Under the pieces are notes generated by a model that worked only from the letters and a program-made list of their open reading frames with translations, was not told where the DNA came from and did no database searches. A stretch of DNA of 16,959 nt, from assembly GCA_017480395.1 (NCBI GenBank), contig JAFVAS010000109.1:1-16959 (forward strand). The letters are read 5' to 3'. Source of the DNA: Oscillospiraceae bacterium. Lineage in GTDB: Bacteria > Bacillota > Clostridia > Oscillospirales > Oscillospiraceae. This document shows positions 8,996 through 16,689 of this stretch, piece after piece (position 1 is the first letter of the stretch; every line of letters begins with the position of its first letter). The position numbers were made by a program, and so were the translations under genes.

Positions 8996-9074
8996 CCCGG
9001 TGGAAAGAGTGGAAAACCCCGGTGTTGACGGAAAAATCGGTTTCCAAATAACATGCGTCCGCCGATTTTGCCGC

Positions 9075-9103
9075 TTGCAGTTGCCGGGGATCGGAGATAT
9101 AAT
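9075..9103 (+). promoter_or_regulatory. promoter for the LTA synthase-like gene
   Basis: A perfect -10 TATAAT (9098-9103) is preceded after 17 bases by TTGCAG (9075-9080). The predicted start near 9110 leaves a leader of about 40 bases before the ATG at 9150. Confidence 0.6.
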
Positions 9104-9149
9104 AGCAATATCTTTCGCCCTTCGTCCCGGGCTTTTCGAGGTCTTTTCC

Positions 9150-11093
9150 ATGCACCTGCGCTTCTCTCTCTTTCTGATTCAAATATGGTATCTCCTCCGC
9201 CGCGCCCGGCAGCGGCTGGGGCGGTTCCTGCGGCAGAACATCGGGCTGATCCTGAGCTATGCCCTGTTCTGGCTGACGCCGCTGATCTGCTTCTTGATGG
9301 TGGAGCTGCTCAGCATGAACAGCCCCTTCAAGCTGGCCGCCTGGCAGTGGTGCCTGAACCTGGTCTGGTATTTCTTCCTGCTCTTTGTGACGTGGCTCAT
9401 CACCGGGCGGCGCAGGGGCAGCATACTCCTGACCGTGCTGCTCTCCTTCTTCGCCGGCCTGGCCAACCACTATGTGCTCTCCTTTCGGGGGCGGGCGCTG
9501 TTCCCCATCGACCTGCTGAGCATCAAGACCGCCCTCAATGTCTTCCTCGGCTATGACTACACCCCCGACCGCTTCGTCTGGGGCGGCGTCGCCATCGTCG
9601 CCGCCGTGGCTGTGGCCGTCGGCTTTCTCCCCCGGCAGCGGACGCGGGCCAGGGCAAAGTGGCTCACGGCGCTGAAGCTGGGGCTGAGCGGGCTGTGGGC
9701 GGTCTACATCTTCCTGTTCTTCTTCACCGGGCTGCTGCCCCAGCTGAACATCTACGCCCAGCAGTGGAAGACCCAGGGCAACGGATTTCTGCTCAACTTT
9801 ACCGTCTCCGCCGCGTATATGCGCCCCTCCCGGCCCGACGGCTACTCCAACAGCCGGGCGGAGGCGCTGATCGACACGCTGGAGGCGGAGGGGCTGACCT
9901 CCGACGCCGCCGACGGCGGCGCGGACACCGCCACCAACTTCATTGTCATTATGGACGAGTCCTTTGCCGACTACACCTGGTTTGAGAACCTGACCCTCTC
10001 GGAGGACCCCACCCCCTTCCTCCACGCCCTGATGGAGACCACGATCAAGGGGAAGCTGGTCTCCCCGGTGACCGGCGGCGGCACCGCCGGGGTGGAGTTC
10101 GAGTGCCTGACCGGCAACACCATGGCCTTCTTCCCCTATGGCACGGTGGCCTACCAGCTCTACATGACGGAGCAGACCCCCTCCCTGGCCTGGACCGCCG
10201 ACGCCCTGGGCGGGGAGACCGCCGCCTACCACCCCTACGAGTCCTCGGGCTGGAACCGGCCCACCGCCTACCGCCTGCTGGGCTTTGAGAGCCAGTACTA
10301 TCTGGATCAGGTCATCGGGGGTACCGCCTTCGGCACCGACTACGCCGACGACGAGATCGTGCGGCAGTTCGTCTCCGACGCGGCGGATTTCGAGCGGCTC
10401 TACCGGATCACCGACGCGGCCAACGCCGCCGGAAAATCCAGCTTTATCTTCAATGTGACCATGCAGAACCACTCCGGCTATGCCATGTCCTGGACGAATC
10501 TCCCCCGCTCCGCCACCCTGACGGGGGAATTTGACGACCCGGACTACGGCGCCACCACCAACCAGTTCCTGGCCCTGGCCGCCGCCACCGACCGGGCGCT
10601 GGAGGAGCTGATCGGGCACTACGCCAACGTGGATGAGCCCACCGTTATCCTCTTCTTCGGCGACCATCAGCCGCCGCTGAAAAACAGCTTCTATGAGGCC
10701 CTCTACGGCAAAGCCCTGGACGACCGCACGGCGGAGGAGGTGCTGGAGCAGTACGTCACCCCCTTCTTCCTCTGGGCCAATTTCGACATCGAAGCCCAGG
10801 AGGACGTGGTGATCGGCGCGAACTTCCTGGGCGTGCTGGCCAGCCGGATTGCCGGCTATCCCCAGACCGGATACCAGAAATTCCTCGCCCGCCTGAACGA
10901 GACCTTTGCCGCCATCACCCCGGTGCACTATGTGCTGCAAGACGGCACCGTCATCGACGCCGACGCGCCTCAGACGCTGACGCCGGAGCAGCGCTCCCTG
11001 GTGGAGCAGTATCAATCTCTGCAATTCTATAATCTCTTCGGCCCCGACGGGCGGGATGGATTTTTCTTCTGGGACGGGCGCGGCCCCCATTGA
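9150..11093 (+). CDS. LTA synthase / sulfatase-family membrane phosphotransferase
   Basis: This 647-residue protein has five predicted N-terminal membrane segments (about residues 30-55, 68-88, 92-112, 140-160, 172-195) and an extracellular sulfatase-fold domain. The LtaS-type catalytic residues are visible: the metal Glu in VIMDESFAD (E270), the nucleophile Thr in GGGTAGVEFECLTG (T312), and the metal pair Asp-His in FFGDHQPPL (D505, H506). LtaS proteins transfer glycerol phosphate from phosphatidylglycerol to a polymer or glycan; this member could make teichoic acid or a related glycerophosphate decoration. The exact acceptor is not predictable. The ATG at 9150 follows GAGGT by seven bases; the open frame extends upstream to 8880 but that part is not protein-like. 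It is transcribed alone and ended by the hairpin at 11146-11186. Confidence 0.88.
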   Translation: MHLRFSLFLIQIWYLLRRARQRLGRFLRQNIGLILSYALFWLTPLICFLMVELLSMNSPFKLAAWQWCLNLVWYFFLLFVTWLITGRRRGSILLTVLLSFFAGLANHYVLSFRGRALFPIDLLSIKTALNVFLGYDYTPDRFVWGGVAIVAAVAVAVGFLPRQRTRARAKWLTALKLGLSGLWAVYIFLFFFTGLLPQLNIYAQQWKTQGNGFLLNFTVSAAYMRPSRPDGYSNSRAEALIDTLEAEGLTSDAADGGADTATNFIVIMDESFADYTWFENLTLSEDPTPFLHALMETTIKGKLVSPVTGGGTAGVEFECLTGNTMAFFPYGTVAYQLYMTEQTPSLAWTADALGGETAAYHPYESSGWNRPTAYRLLGFESQYYLDQVIGGTAFGTDYADDEIVRQFVSDAADFERLYRITDAANAAGKSSFIFNVTMQNHSGYAMSWTNLPRSATLTGEFDDPDYGATTNQFLALAAATDRALEELIGHYANVDEPTVILFFGDHQPPLKNSFYEALYGKALDDRTAEEVLEQYVTPFFLWANFDIEAQEDVVIGANFLGVLASRIAGYPQTGYQKFLARLNETFAAITPVHYVLQDGTVIDADAPQTLTPEQRSLVEQYQSLQFYNLFGPDGRDGFFFWDGRGPH

Positions 11094-11145
11094 TCCAAAT
11101 CCCCCTCTGACCGATCAAATCCAGAACAAACCGAAATAGAATCAC

Positions 11146-11186
11146 AACAGGGTTTCCCAGCGGTTATCCGCTGCGAAACCCTGTTT
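11146..11186 (+). terminator. terminator after the LTA synthase-like gene
   Basis: The outer stem (11146-11156 with 11175-11185, AACAGGGTTTC/GAAACCCTGTT) encloses an inner stem AGCGG-TTAT-CCGCT (11159-11172). Together they form a long, nearly continuous hairpin followed by TTTCC. It sits 52 bases past the TGA at 11093. The stretch 11187-11290 after it shows no gene or clear signal. Confidence 0.7.
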
Positions 11187-11292
11187 CCGTTGGCAGCCAG
11201 CTCGTTTTTCCATGAGTTGACTGCCTTTTTCACGGCGCGGCGCGTTCTGCACCGTTTTTCCTGAGCTATGTCCACGCACGGCCTATTGATTT

Positions 11293-11398
11293 TTGTCAAT
11301 CGTCTTAAAAAAATTAGTATGTATCCGAATCGGATTTTTGCGTTATTCTAACGTGTCCGAATCGGATATAGAATAATCTTTTGGAAAGGGGTGCAATA
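11293..11398 (+). promoter_or_regulatory. promoter/operator region of the D-Asx-type operon
   Basis: Two copies of CCGAATCGGAT occur at 11325-11335 and 11357-11367. Each is the core of a palindrome (ATCCGA-A-TCGGAT at 11323-11335; TCCGA-A-TCGGA at 11356-11366). Their centres are 32 bases apart, about three helical turns. A -35-like TTGTCA (11293-11298) with a -10-like TAGTAT (11315-11320, 16-base spacer) lies just upstream of the first copy; TATAGAAT at 11367-11374 is another -10 candidate. The likely reading is an autoregulated promoter bound by the Xre protein encoded next. Confidence 0.55.
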
Positions 11399-11830
11399 AT
11401 GGAACTTGATTACCATGCCATCGGTTTGCGCATTCGCCGATTGAGAAAGGCAAATAAACTCACTCAGCAGGGCCTTGCTGAGCTGTCTAATCAGGAACCA
11501 TCTAACATCTCCCACATCGAGCGCGGCGCAACAAAACTCAGCCTGCCCACCATTGTCAATATTGCCAACGCCCTCAGCGTCACCGTCGATGATCTCCTCT
11601 GTGACAGCGTGACGGAGTCACGGGCGCCCTTTGAGCGCATGGCAAACGACATCTTGTCCGACTGCACACACTGGGAGCTGAAAATCATCACGGAGACAAT
11701 GCTGTCCCTGAAAGAAAGCCTGAGAAGCGGGACAAAGCCCCTCTCCGCTGGCGATGCGGACACGTCGCCCCCGTACCCCACCCCGGCGCAAAATTCAACG
11801 AAAGAGAAAAAAGGAAGTAAGAATCCATGA
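11399..11830 (+). CDS. Xre-family transcriptional regulator
   Basis: This 143-residue regulator has an N-terminal HTH_3/Xre domain at about residues 8-62 (GLRIRRLRKANKLTQQGLAE, then NISHIERGATKLSLPTIVNI and ANALSVTVDDLL). The remaining ~80 residues are short helices followed by a low-complexity, Ser/Pro/Lys-rich tail. The ATG at 11399 follows AAAGGGG by seven bases. Its stop overlaps the ATG of the ATP-grasp gene (ATGA, 11827-11830), so the two are translationally coupled and it is almost certainly the regulator of the operon. The twin palindromes 32-75 bases upstream are likely binding sites. The signal it senses is unknown. Confidence 0.88.
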   Translation: MELDYHAIGLRIRRLRKANKLTQQGLAELSNQEPSNISHIERGATKLSLPTIVNIANALSVTVDDLLCDSVTESRAPFERMANDILSDCTHWELKIITETMLSLKESLRSGTKPLSAGDADTSPPYPTPAQNSTKEKKGSKNP

Positions 11831-13038
11831 AGTTCGAAGAGAGAGAGTTCTTGCCCGTCATTCTGGGCGCGGATATCACCGCCTATTCCCTGGCCAGAAG
11901 CTTTCACGAGGAGTATCACATCAAGTCGCTGGTGCTCAGCATGCGCAAGGGCGGCTATATCGCCAACTCCAACATCATCGAGAACCGGATCTATCCCGGC
12001 CTGGAGAACAAGGACGTGCTCATCCAGCGGCTGCTTGAGGTGGGCGAGGAGTTCAAGGGCAGAAAAAAGCTGATCGTGCTGGGCTGCGGCGACTGGTATG
12101 TCCGGGCGCTGATCGAGAGCAAAAAGGTGCTGGAGCCCTACTATATCGTCCCCTATATCGACGAGGAGCTGCTCAACCGCATCGTCCTGAAGGACAAGTT
12201 CTATGAGATCTTTGAGGAGCTGGGCCTCAACTACCCCAAGACCTACGTCTACGAGTGCGGCAAGGAGAACGACCTGAAGTTCGACTTCGACTACCCCGTC
12301 ATCGCCAAGCCCGCCAACTCCGCCCTGTACCACTACGCCAAGTTCGAGGGGAAGAAAAAGGTCTTCAGCTTCGACAACGAGGCGGCGCTGCGGAACATGC
12401 TCACCAATCTGGAGGGCTCCAGCTACGACTATAAATTCCTGATTCAGGACAAAATCCCCGGGGACGACACCTATATGCGGGTGCTCACCTGCTACTGCGA
12501 CCAGAACTCCAAGGTGCGCTTCGCCGCCCTGGGCCGCACCCTGCTGGAGGATCACACCCCCTCCGCCATCGGCAACCCCGTCGCCATCGTCAACGAGGTC
12601 AACGCCGACATCGTCGCCGCCGCCACCAAGTTCCTGGAGCACGTCGGCTACGTCGGCTTCGCCAATTTTGACATCAAGTACGACGAGCGGGACGGCAAAT
12701 ATAAGTTCTTTGAGATCAACGTCCGCCTGGGCCGCAGCAACTTCTACGTCACCGGCAGCGGCTTCAACACCGTCAAGTGGATCGTGGACGACTATATCTA
12801 TCACAACCTGGATGACTACACCGTGGCGGACAACATCCACCTCTACACCGTCGTCCCCAAGGGCGTCATCATGAAGTATGTGCCCGAGAGTGATTTTAAG
12901 GATCAGGCCCGGCAGCTCTTCCGGGCGCGCAAGGTGACCTATCCCCTGCTCTATAAGGCGGATAAAAACCTGGTGCACAATTTCTATGCCACCGCGGCGC
13001 TGTTCAATCAGTACAAGAAATTCAAACGCTATTTTTGA
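11827..13038 (+). CDS. ATP-grasp carboxylate-amine ligase, D-aspartate ligase-like
   Basis: This 403-residue ATP-grasp enzyme forms an amide bond through an acyl-phosphate. The N-terminal domain (PVILGADITAYSLARSFHEE, then IVLGCGDWYVRALIESK) resembles Asl-type D-aspartate ligases, which load D-Asp onto the epsilon-amine of lysine in the peptidoglycan stem. The ATP-grasp core shows DYPVIAKPANSALYHYAKFE, IQDKIPGDDTYMRVLTCYC and the metal/ATP motif FFEINVRLGRSNFYVTGSG. The next genes supply an Asp/Glu racemase and an Asn synthetase, the same trio used for D-Asp/D-Asn cross-bridges in Lactococcus and Enterococcus. The assignment rests on family resemblance plus context; an ATP-grasp ligase for another amine substrate remains possible. 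The ATG overlaps the regulator's stop and an AAAGGAAG site lies upstream. Confidence 0.85.
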   Translation: MKFEEREFLPVILGADITAYSLARSFHEEYHIKSLVLSMRKGGYIANSNIIENRIYPGLENKDVLIQRLLEVGEEFKGRKKLIVLGCGDWYVRALIESKKVLEPYYIVPYIDEELLNRIVLKDKFYEIFEELGLNYPKTYVYECGKENDLKFDFDYPVIAKPANSALYHYAKFEGKKKVFSFDNEAALRNMLTNLEGSSYDYKFLIQDKIPGDDTYMRVLTCYCDQNSKVRFAALGRTLLEDHTPSAIGNPVAIVNEVNADIVAAATKFLEHVGYVGFANFDIKYDERDGKYKFFEINVRLGRSNFYVTGSGFNTVKWIVDDYIYHNLDDYTVADNIHLYTVVPKGVIMKYVPESDFKDQARQLFRARKVTYPLLYKADKNLVHNFYATAALFNQYKKFKRYF

Positions 13039-13079
13039 CCGCAGGTCGGCGTATTACCATTTCAGCAAGAAGTGAAGGC

Positions 13080-13793
13080 ATGAAAGAAAAAGTGTTAGGT
13101 GTGCTCGGCGGCGTCGGGCCGATGGCCACCGTCTATTTCGCGGATCTGGTCGTCCGGATGACCGAGGCCGAGACGGATCAGGATCACATCTCCATGGTGA
13201 TCCTCAACCACCCCACCATCCCCGACCGGACGGCGTATATTCTCGACCATTCCAAGCCCAACCCCGTCCCCGTCATGGTGGAGGACGCCAGGCGGCTGGA
13301 GGCGGACGGCTGTGATTATATCGTCATCCCCTGCAACACGGCCCACTATTTTTATGACGAGATCCAGCGGAATGTGCGCGTCCCCATCCTCAACATTCTG
13401 GAGGAGACGGTCCGCGCCTGTCAGGAGACCGTCCCCAACCTGAAAACCATCGGCGTGCTGGCCACCGACGGCACCATCCAGTCCCACGCCTATCAGAACA
13501 TCATCGAGCGGCACGGCCTCACCTGCATTGTCCCCGAACCAGGGGATCAGGCCTCGCTGATGACCATCATCTATGAGCAGGTCAAGGCGGGGCGTCCGGT
13601 CGATCTGTTTGAATTCCACCGCATCATCGGCGAGATGAAAAAACGCGGGTGCGACGCCGTGATTCTCGGCTGCACCGAGCTGTCCATCATCCACCGGGAC
13701 GCCAATCTGAGGCGGCCCGACGTGGTGGACTCGATGGAGTGCCTGGCCCGGTCCAGCATCCTCGCCTGCGGCAAACAATTAAGAAGAGGTTAG
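13080..13793 (+). CDS. aspartate/glutamate racemase family protein (probably aspartate racemase)
   Basis: This 237-residue cofactor-independent racemase has both catalytic cysteines, in IPCNTAHYF (Cys85) and ILGCTELS (Cys198), and the N-terminal GVLGGVGPMATVYFADLVV typical of aspartate racemases. It would convert L-Asp to D-Asp, the substrate expected for the preceding ATP-grasp ligase. The ATG at 13080 is chosen because the family motif GVLGG begins six residues later; an open frame continues upstream to 13035 but lacks protein-like sequence. The ribosome site is weak (AAGAAG about 5 bases away), so it may depend on coupling to the upstream gene. The gene ends in the only terminal TAG in the window, and asnB starts three bases later in the same frame. 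Confidence 0.9.
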   Translation: MKEKVLGVLGGVGPMATVYFADLVVRMTEAETDQDHISMVILNHPTIPDRTAYILDHSKPNPVPVMVEDARRLEADGCDYIVIPCNTAHYFYDEIQRNVRVPILNILEETVRACQETVPNLKTIGVLATDGTIQSHAYQNIIERHGLTCIVPEPGDQASLMTIIYEQVKAGRPVDLFEFHRIIGEMKKRGCDAVILGCTELSIIHRDANLRRPDVVDSMECLARSSILACGKQLRRG

Positions 13794-13796
13794 TTT

Positions 13797-15641
13797 ATGT
13801 GCGGATTTGTAGGCTTTGTCAACGCGGAACAGGACAAGACGAAAAACAGAGAGATCATCCAGGCCATGGCGGATCGGATCGTTCACCGCGGCCCGGATCA
13901 GGACGATTACTATGTGGATGACCACGTCTCCCTCGGCTTCCGGCGGCTGTCCATCATCGACCTGGACGGCGGAAGCCAGCCCATCACCAACGCCGACGAC
14001 ACCAAGGTGATCGTCTACAACGGCGAGATCTATAACTATCAGGAGCTGCGCGCCGAGCTGATCGAGCAGGGCTACGCCTTCAAGACCAGGACGGACACCG
14101 AGGTGATCCTCCACGGCTACGAGGCCTACGGCAAGGACATCCTGAACCGGCTGCGGGGCATGTTCGCCTTCGTGATCTGGGACACGGAGCAGCAGAAGCT
14201 CTTCGGCGCCCGGGACATCTTTGGCATCAAGCCCTTCTTCTATTACCGGAACGAGGGGAACTTCCTCTTCGGCTCCGAGATCAAGTCCTTCCTGCCCAAC
14301 CCCCTCTTCAAAAAGGAGTTCAACGAGGAGCGGCTGCCCGACTACCTCTGCTTCGAGTATATCCCCACCAACCAGACGATGTTCCGCAACGTCTTCAAGC
14401 TGGACCCCGGCGGCTATTTCGAGTATGCGAACGGCACCCTCCAGACCGGCCGGTATTTCATCCCGAAATACGAGGTTGACGACACCCATGACCTCAAATA
14501 CTGGGAGGATCTGATCGACGAGACCTTCAAGGGCTCCACCATCGCCCACGGCATCGCCGACGTGGAGGTGGGCTGCTTCCTCTCCAGCGGCGTGGACTCC
14601 AGCTATGTCGCCCATGAGATGGCCAAGCGGAACGACGTGAAAACCTTCTCCGTGGGCTACGCGGAGGAGAAGTATTCCGAGCTTGACCGGGCCGTCCGCT
14701 TCGCCGAGCACGAGGGCATCCGCAACTACACGAAAAAAATCACCGCGGAGGAGTATTTTGCCGTCGCCCCCATGGTGCAGTACTACATGGACGAGCCTCT
14801 GCCCAACCCCTCCGCCCTGGCCCTCTACTTCCTCGCCGGCCTGGCCTCGGAGCAGGTGAAGGTCGTCCTCTCCGGCGAGGGCGCCGACGAGCTTTTCGGC
14901 GGCTACCACTATTATCGGGAGCCGTTGGACTTTGAAAAGTATATGAAGCTCCCCCAGGGGCTCCGGAACGTGCTGGGCAGCCTGGCGGAAAAGCTCCCCG
15001 CCTTCCACGGCAAGCGCTTCCTCACCCGGGGCCGCTATGGCATTGAGGAGCGGTTCATCCGCAACAACTACGTCTACAACCACGCCGAGGTGGACAAGGT
15101 GCTGGCCAAAAAGATTCCCAGCCAGGATCCCGCCGTCTACACCAAGCCCTTCTTTGACGAGGTGCAGGGGGAGGACGACATCACCAAGATGCAGTACGCC
15201 GACATCTGCACCTGGCTGGTGCAGGACATCCTGGTGAAGGCGGACCGCATGAGCATGGCCCACTCCCTGGAGCTCCGGGTGCCCTACCTCGATCGGGAGA
15301 TGCTGCGCATCGCCCTCCAGATCCCGTCCAAGTACAAGATCAATTCCGAGACCACCAAGCTGGCCCTCCGGGGTGCCGCCGCGAAGGAGCTGCCCGAGGA
15401 CACCTCCAAAATGCGCAAGACCGGCTTCCTCACTCCCCTGAACGACTGGCTCCGGCGGGACGAGTTCTACGAGATGGTCAAGGAGCAGTTCCACTCCGAC
15501 ACCGCCCGGGAATACTTCAACACGGACTATATCATGAAGCTCCTGGACGACCACAAGGCGGGCACCGCCCACAACATGAAGAAGATCTGGTCCATCTATT
15601 CCTTCCTGCTCTGGTACGAGATGTTCTTCATCAAAAACTGA
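13797..15641 (+). CDS. asnB: glutamine-hydrolysing asparagine synthetase (AsnB/AsnH type)
   Basis: This 614-residue class II amidotransferase starts MCGFVGFVN, so removal of Met exposes the catalytic Cys. The glutaminase domain (residues 1-~190) has RIVHRGPDQDD, RLSIIDL and YNGEIYNYQELR. The synthetase domain has the PP-loop FLSSGVDSSYVA, SGEGADELFGGY and VKADRMSMAHSLELRVPYLD. It could make free Asn, but its place directly after an Asp racemase and a D-Asp ligase-like gene points to the AsnH role: amidating D-Asp to D-Asn in the cell wall. A GAAGAGG site overlaps the racemase stop (AGAGGTTAGTTTATG). It ends the operon, followed by a strong terminator at 15655-15697. Confidence 0.93.
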   Translation: MCGFVGFVNAEQDKTKNREIIQAMADRIVHRGPDQDDYYVDDHVSLGFRRLSIIDLDGGSQPITNADDTKVIVYNGEIYNYQELRAELIEQGYAFKTRTDTEVILHGYEAYGKDILNRLRGMFAFVIWDTEQQKLFGARDIFGIKPFFYYRNEGNFLFGSEIKSFLPNPLFKKEFNEERLPDYLCFEYIPTNQTMFRNVFKLDPGGYFEYANGTLQTGRYFIPKYEVDDTHDLKYWEDLIDETFKGSTIAHGIADVEVGCFLSSGVDSSYVAHEMAKRNDVKTFSVGYAEEKYSELDRAVRFAEHEGIRNYTKKITAEEYFAVAPMVQYYMDEPLPNPSALALYFLAGLASEQVKVVLSGEGADELFGGYHYYREPLDFEKYMKLPQGLRNVLGSLAEKLPAFHGKRFLTRGRYGIEERFIRNNYVYNHAEVDKVLAKKIPSQDPAVYTKPFFDEVQGEDDITKMQYADICTWLVQDILVKADRMSMAHSLELRVPYLDREMLRIALQIPSKYKINSETTKLALRGAAAKELPEDTSKMRKTGFLTPLNDWLRRDEFYEMVKEQFHSDTAREYFNTDYIMKLLDDHKAGTAHNMKKIWSIYSFLLWYEMFFIKN

Positions 15642-15654
15642 TCCGATACACAAA

Positions 15655-15697
15655 AGCCACCGTCGGGGACACACCCTCCCGACGGTGGCTTCTCTTT
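15655..15697. terminator. bidirectional terminator between asnB and the methyltransferase
   Basis: AGCCACCGTCGGG (15655-15667) pairs perfectly with CCCGACGGTGGCT (15678-15690) over 13 bp with a 10-base loop, followed by TCTCTTT on the plus strand and TTTT on the minus strand. Convergent genes flank it, so it probably ends both asnB and the methyltransferase transcript. Confidence 0.9.
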
Positions 15698-15717
15698 ATG
15701 CCCTTTTCTGTTCTGTC

Positions 15718-16548
15718 TCAGCGAAACGCGATGCGCACGACCTTCATCCGCACCATGCTGTCGCAGAATCGGATCATCAGCTTGTGGAAGGCCCCCACAT
15801 CACGGTAAATGTCCCGGTAACCCCGCATGTAGCTCTTTGCGGTGACGGCGGCAAAGTCATCGCTCCACGCCAGGAGCGCCCGCTCATCCTCCAGGGAGAA
15901 ATATGCCCCCACATCGGTGATGCCCGCCTCCTTGAGCCAGGTTCTGGTCATCATCTTCGCGCCCCGGCGGTTGCAGGCGTCGAAGGCCAGCACCGCACCG
16001 GGGAACCGCCCCGCCATGGCGCGCAGCAGCGCCTTCACGTCCTCCGTCCTGAAGTAGTAGAACAACCCCGAGGCGAAGAACACCGCGCCGTCCGAGGCGT
16101 CGATCCGATCCATCCACGCCGGGTCGTTCAGGTCGCAGGCCAGGTTTTCCTCCCGCTCCCCGGCGGGGAGCAGCTCATCCCGAATTCGGATGACGTCGGG
16201 CATGTCGATGTTGTAGCCCCGGCAGGTGCCGTTGTCCACCTTGCGGAAGGTGTCATCCAGGCCGCAGCCCAGGTTCACCACCGCGGAAGCGGGGTGTGCG
16301 CGCAGATAGTCCCGCACCTCGCACATCAGGTCATACTGACGCTGGGCCACCTCCAGCGCGCCGAAGAGTCCCACAGGCGACTCCATCTTCCCGCGTTTTG
16401 ACGCGAAGTCATAATCCAGCTCCCCGCAGATGCGCTCCGCCTCCGGGTCGGAGAACAGCTCCGGGAAATGATCGGAGCAGATCTTTCTGGCGTACAGTGG
16501 GATAATCAGCGTCTCCTGCACCGTGTTCTGTTCAATGTGATACTTCAT
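15718..16548 (-). CDS. class I SAM-dependent methyltransferase, LCMT-like
   Basis: This 276-residue methyltransferase resembles the leucine carboxyl methyltransferase (LCMT)/polyketide-type O-methyltransferase group. Residues 89-99 carry the SAM-binding VVNLGCGLDDTF motif, followed by NGTCRGYNIDMPDVI, where the acidic residue would contact the SAM ribose, and FASGLFYYFRTEDV further on. The substrate is unknown; bacterial members methylate small molecules. The ATG at 16548 follows AAGGGG by seven bases; a longer upstream frame is rich in Arg and Lys and not protein-like. It has its own promoter at 16597-16625 and converges on asnB, so it is probably not part of the D-Asx operon. Confidence 0.85.
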   Translation of the reverse strand: MKYHIEQNTVQETLIIPLYARKICSDHFPELFSDPEAERICGELDYDFASKRGKMESPVGLFGALEVAQRQYDLMCEVRDYLRAHPASAVVNLGCGLDDTFRKVDNGTCRGYNIDMPDVIRIRDELLPAGEREENLACDLNDPAWMDRIDASDGAVFFASGLFYYFRTEDVKALLRAMAGRFPGAVLAFDACNRRGAKMMTRTWLKEAGITDVGAYFSLEDERALLAWSDDFAAVTAKSYMRGYRDIYRDVGAFHKLMIRFCDSMVRMKVVRIAFR

Positions 16549-16578
16549 CTGCGCACCCCTTCGCTCGCGGCGTCTTTT

Positions 16579-16594
16579 GTTAGCCGCTTCTAAC
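16579..16594. promoter_or_regulatory. small inverted repeat near the methyltransferase start site
   Basis: GTTAG (16579-16583) and CTAAC (16590-16594) with a 6-base spacer form a short palindrome just downstream of the methyltransferase -10 box. It could be an operator or a leader hairpin. No regulator is assigned. Confidence 0.3.
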
Positions 16595-16596
16595 CC

Positions 16597-16625
16597 ATGA
16601 TAACACACCGGCCATCCCGTTTCAA
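16597..16625 (-). promoter_or_regulatory. sigma-A promoter for the methyltransferase gene
   Basis: The minus strand has -35 TTGAAA (16620-16625), a 17-base spacer and -10 TATCAT (16597-16602). The predicted start near 16590 lies about 40 bases upstream of the ATG at 16548. Confidence 0.7.
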
Positions 16626-16689
16626 TAGGCCTCCCCCATTTTCCCTCGGATGTGGCAGCCCGGAGGCCGGGGACAGGTGTCTGGTGGCC

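Noticed and set aside
8880..9120. A replication origin, because of the DnaA-box match
   Set aside because: Only one perfect box, no dnaA, dnaN or other origin genes nearby, and no extended AT-rich unwinding region next to the boxes.
8880..9149. N-terminal 90-residue extension of the LTA synthase-like protein
   Set aside because: It would span the promoter at 9075-9103 and has no family-like sequence. The ATG at 9150 has a good ribosome site and is followed by the expected membrane region.
8853..11090. A 745-codon open frame on the minus strand opposite the LTA synthase-like gene
   Set aside because: Composition is a Gly/Val/Gln/Glu-rich shadow. The plus strand has catalytic LtaS motifs, membrane helices, promoter and terminator.
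11027..11299. A 90-codon open frame on the minus strand between the LTA synthase-like gene and the Xre gene
   Set aside because: It runs through the terminator hairpin and the end of the plus-strand gene, with no ribosome site or recognisable motif.
13779..15674. A 631-codon open frame on the minus strand opposite asnB
   Set aside because: Same cause: a mirror of a GC-rich real gene, with no ribosome site and no recognisable domain.
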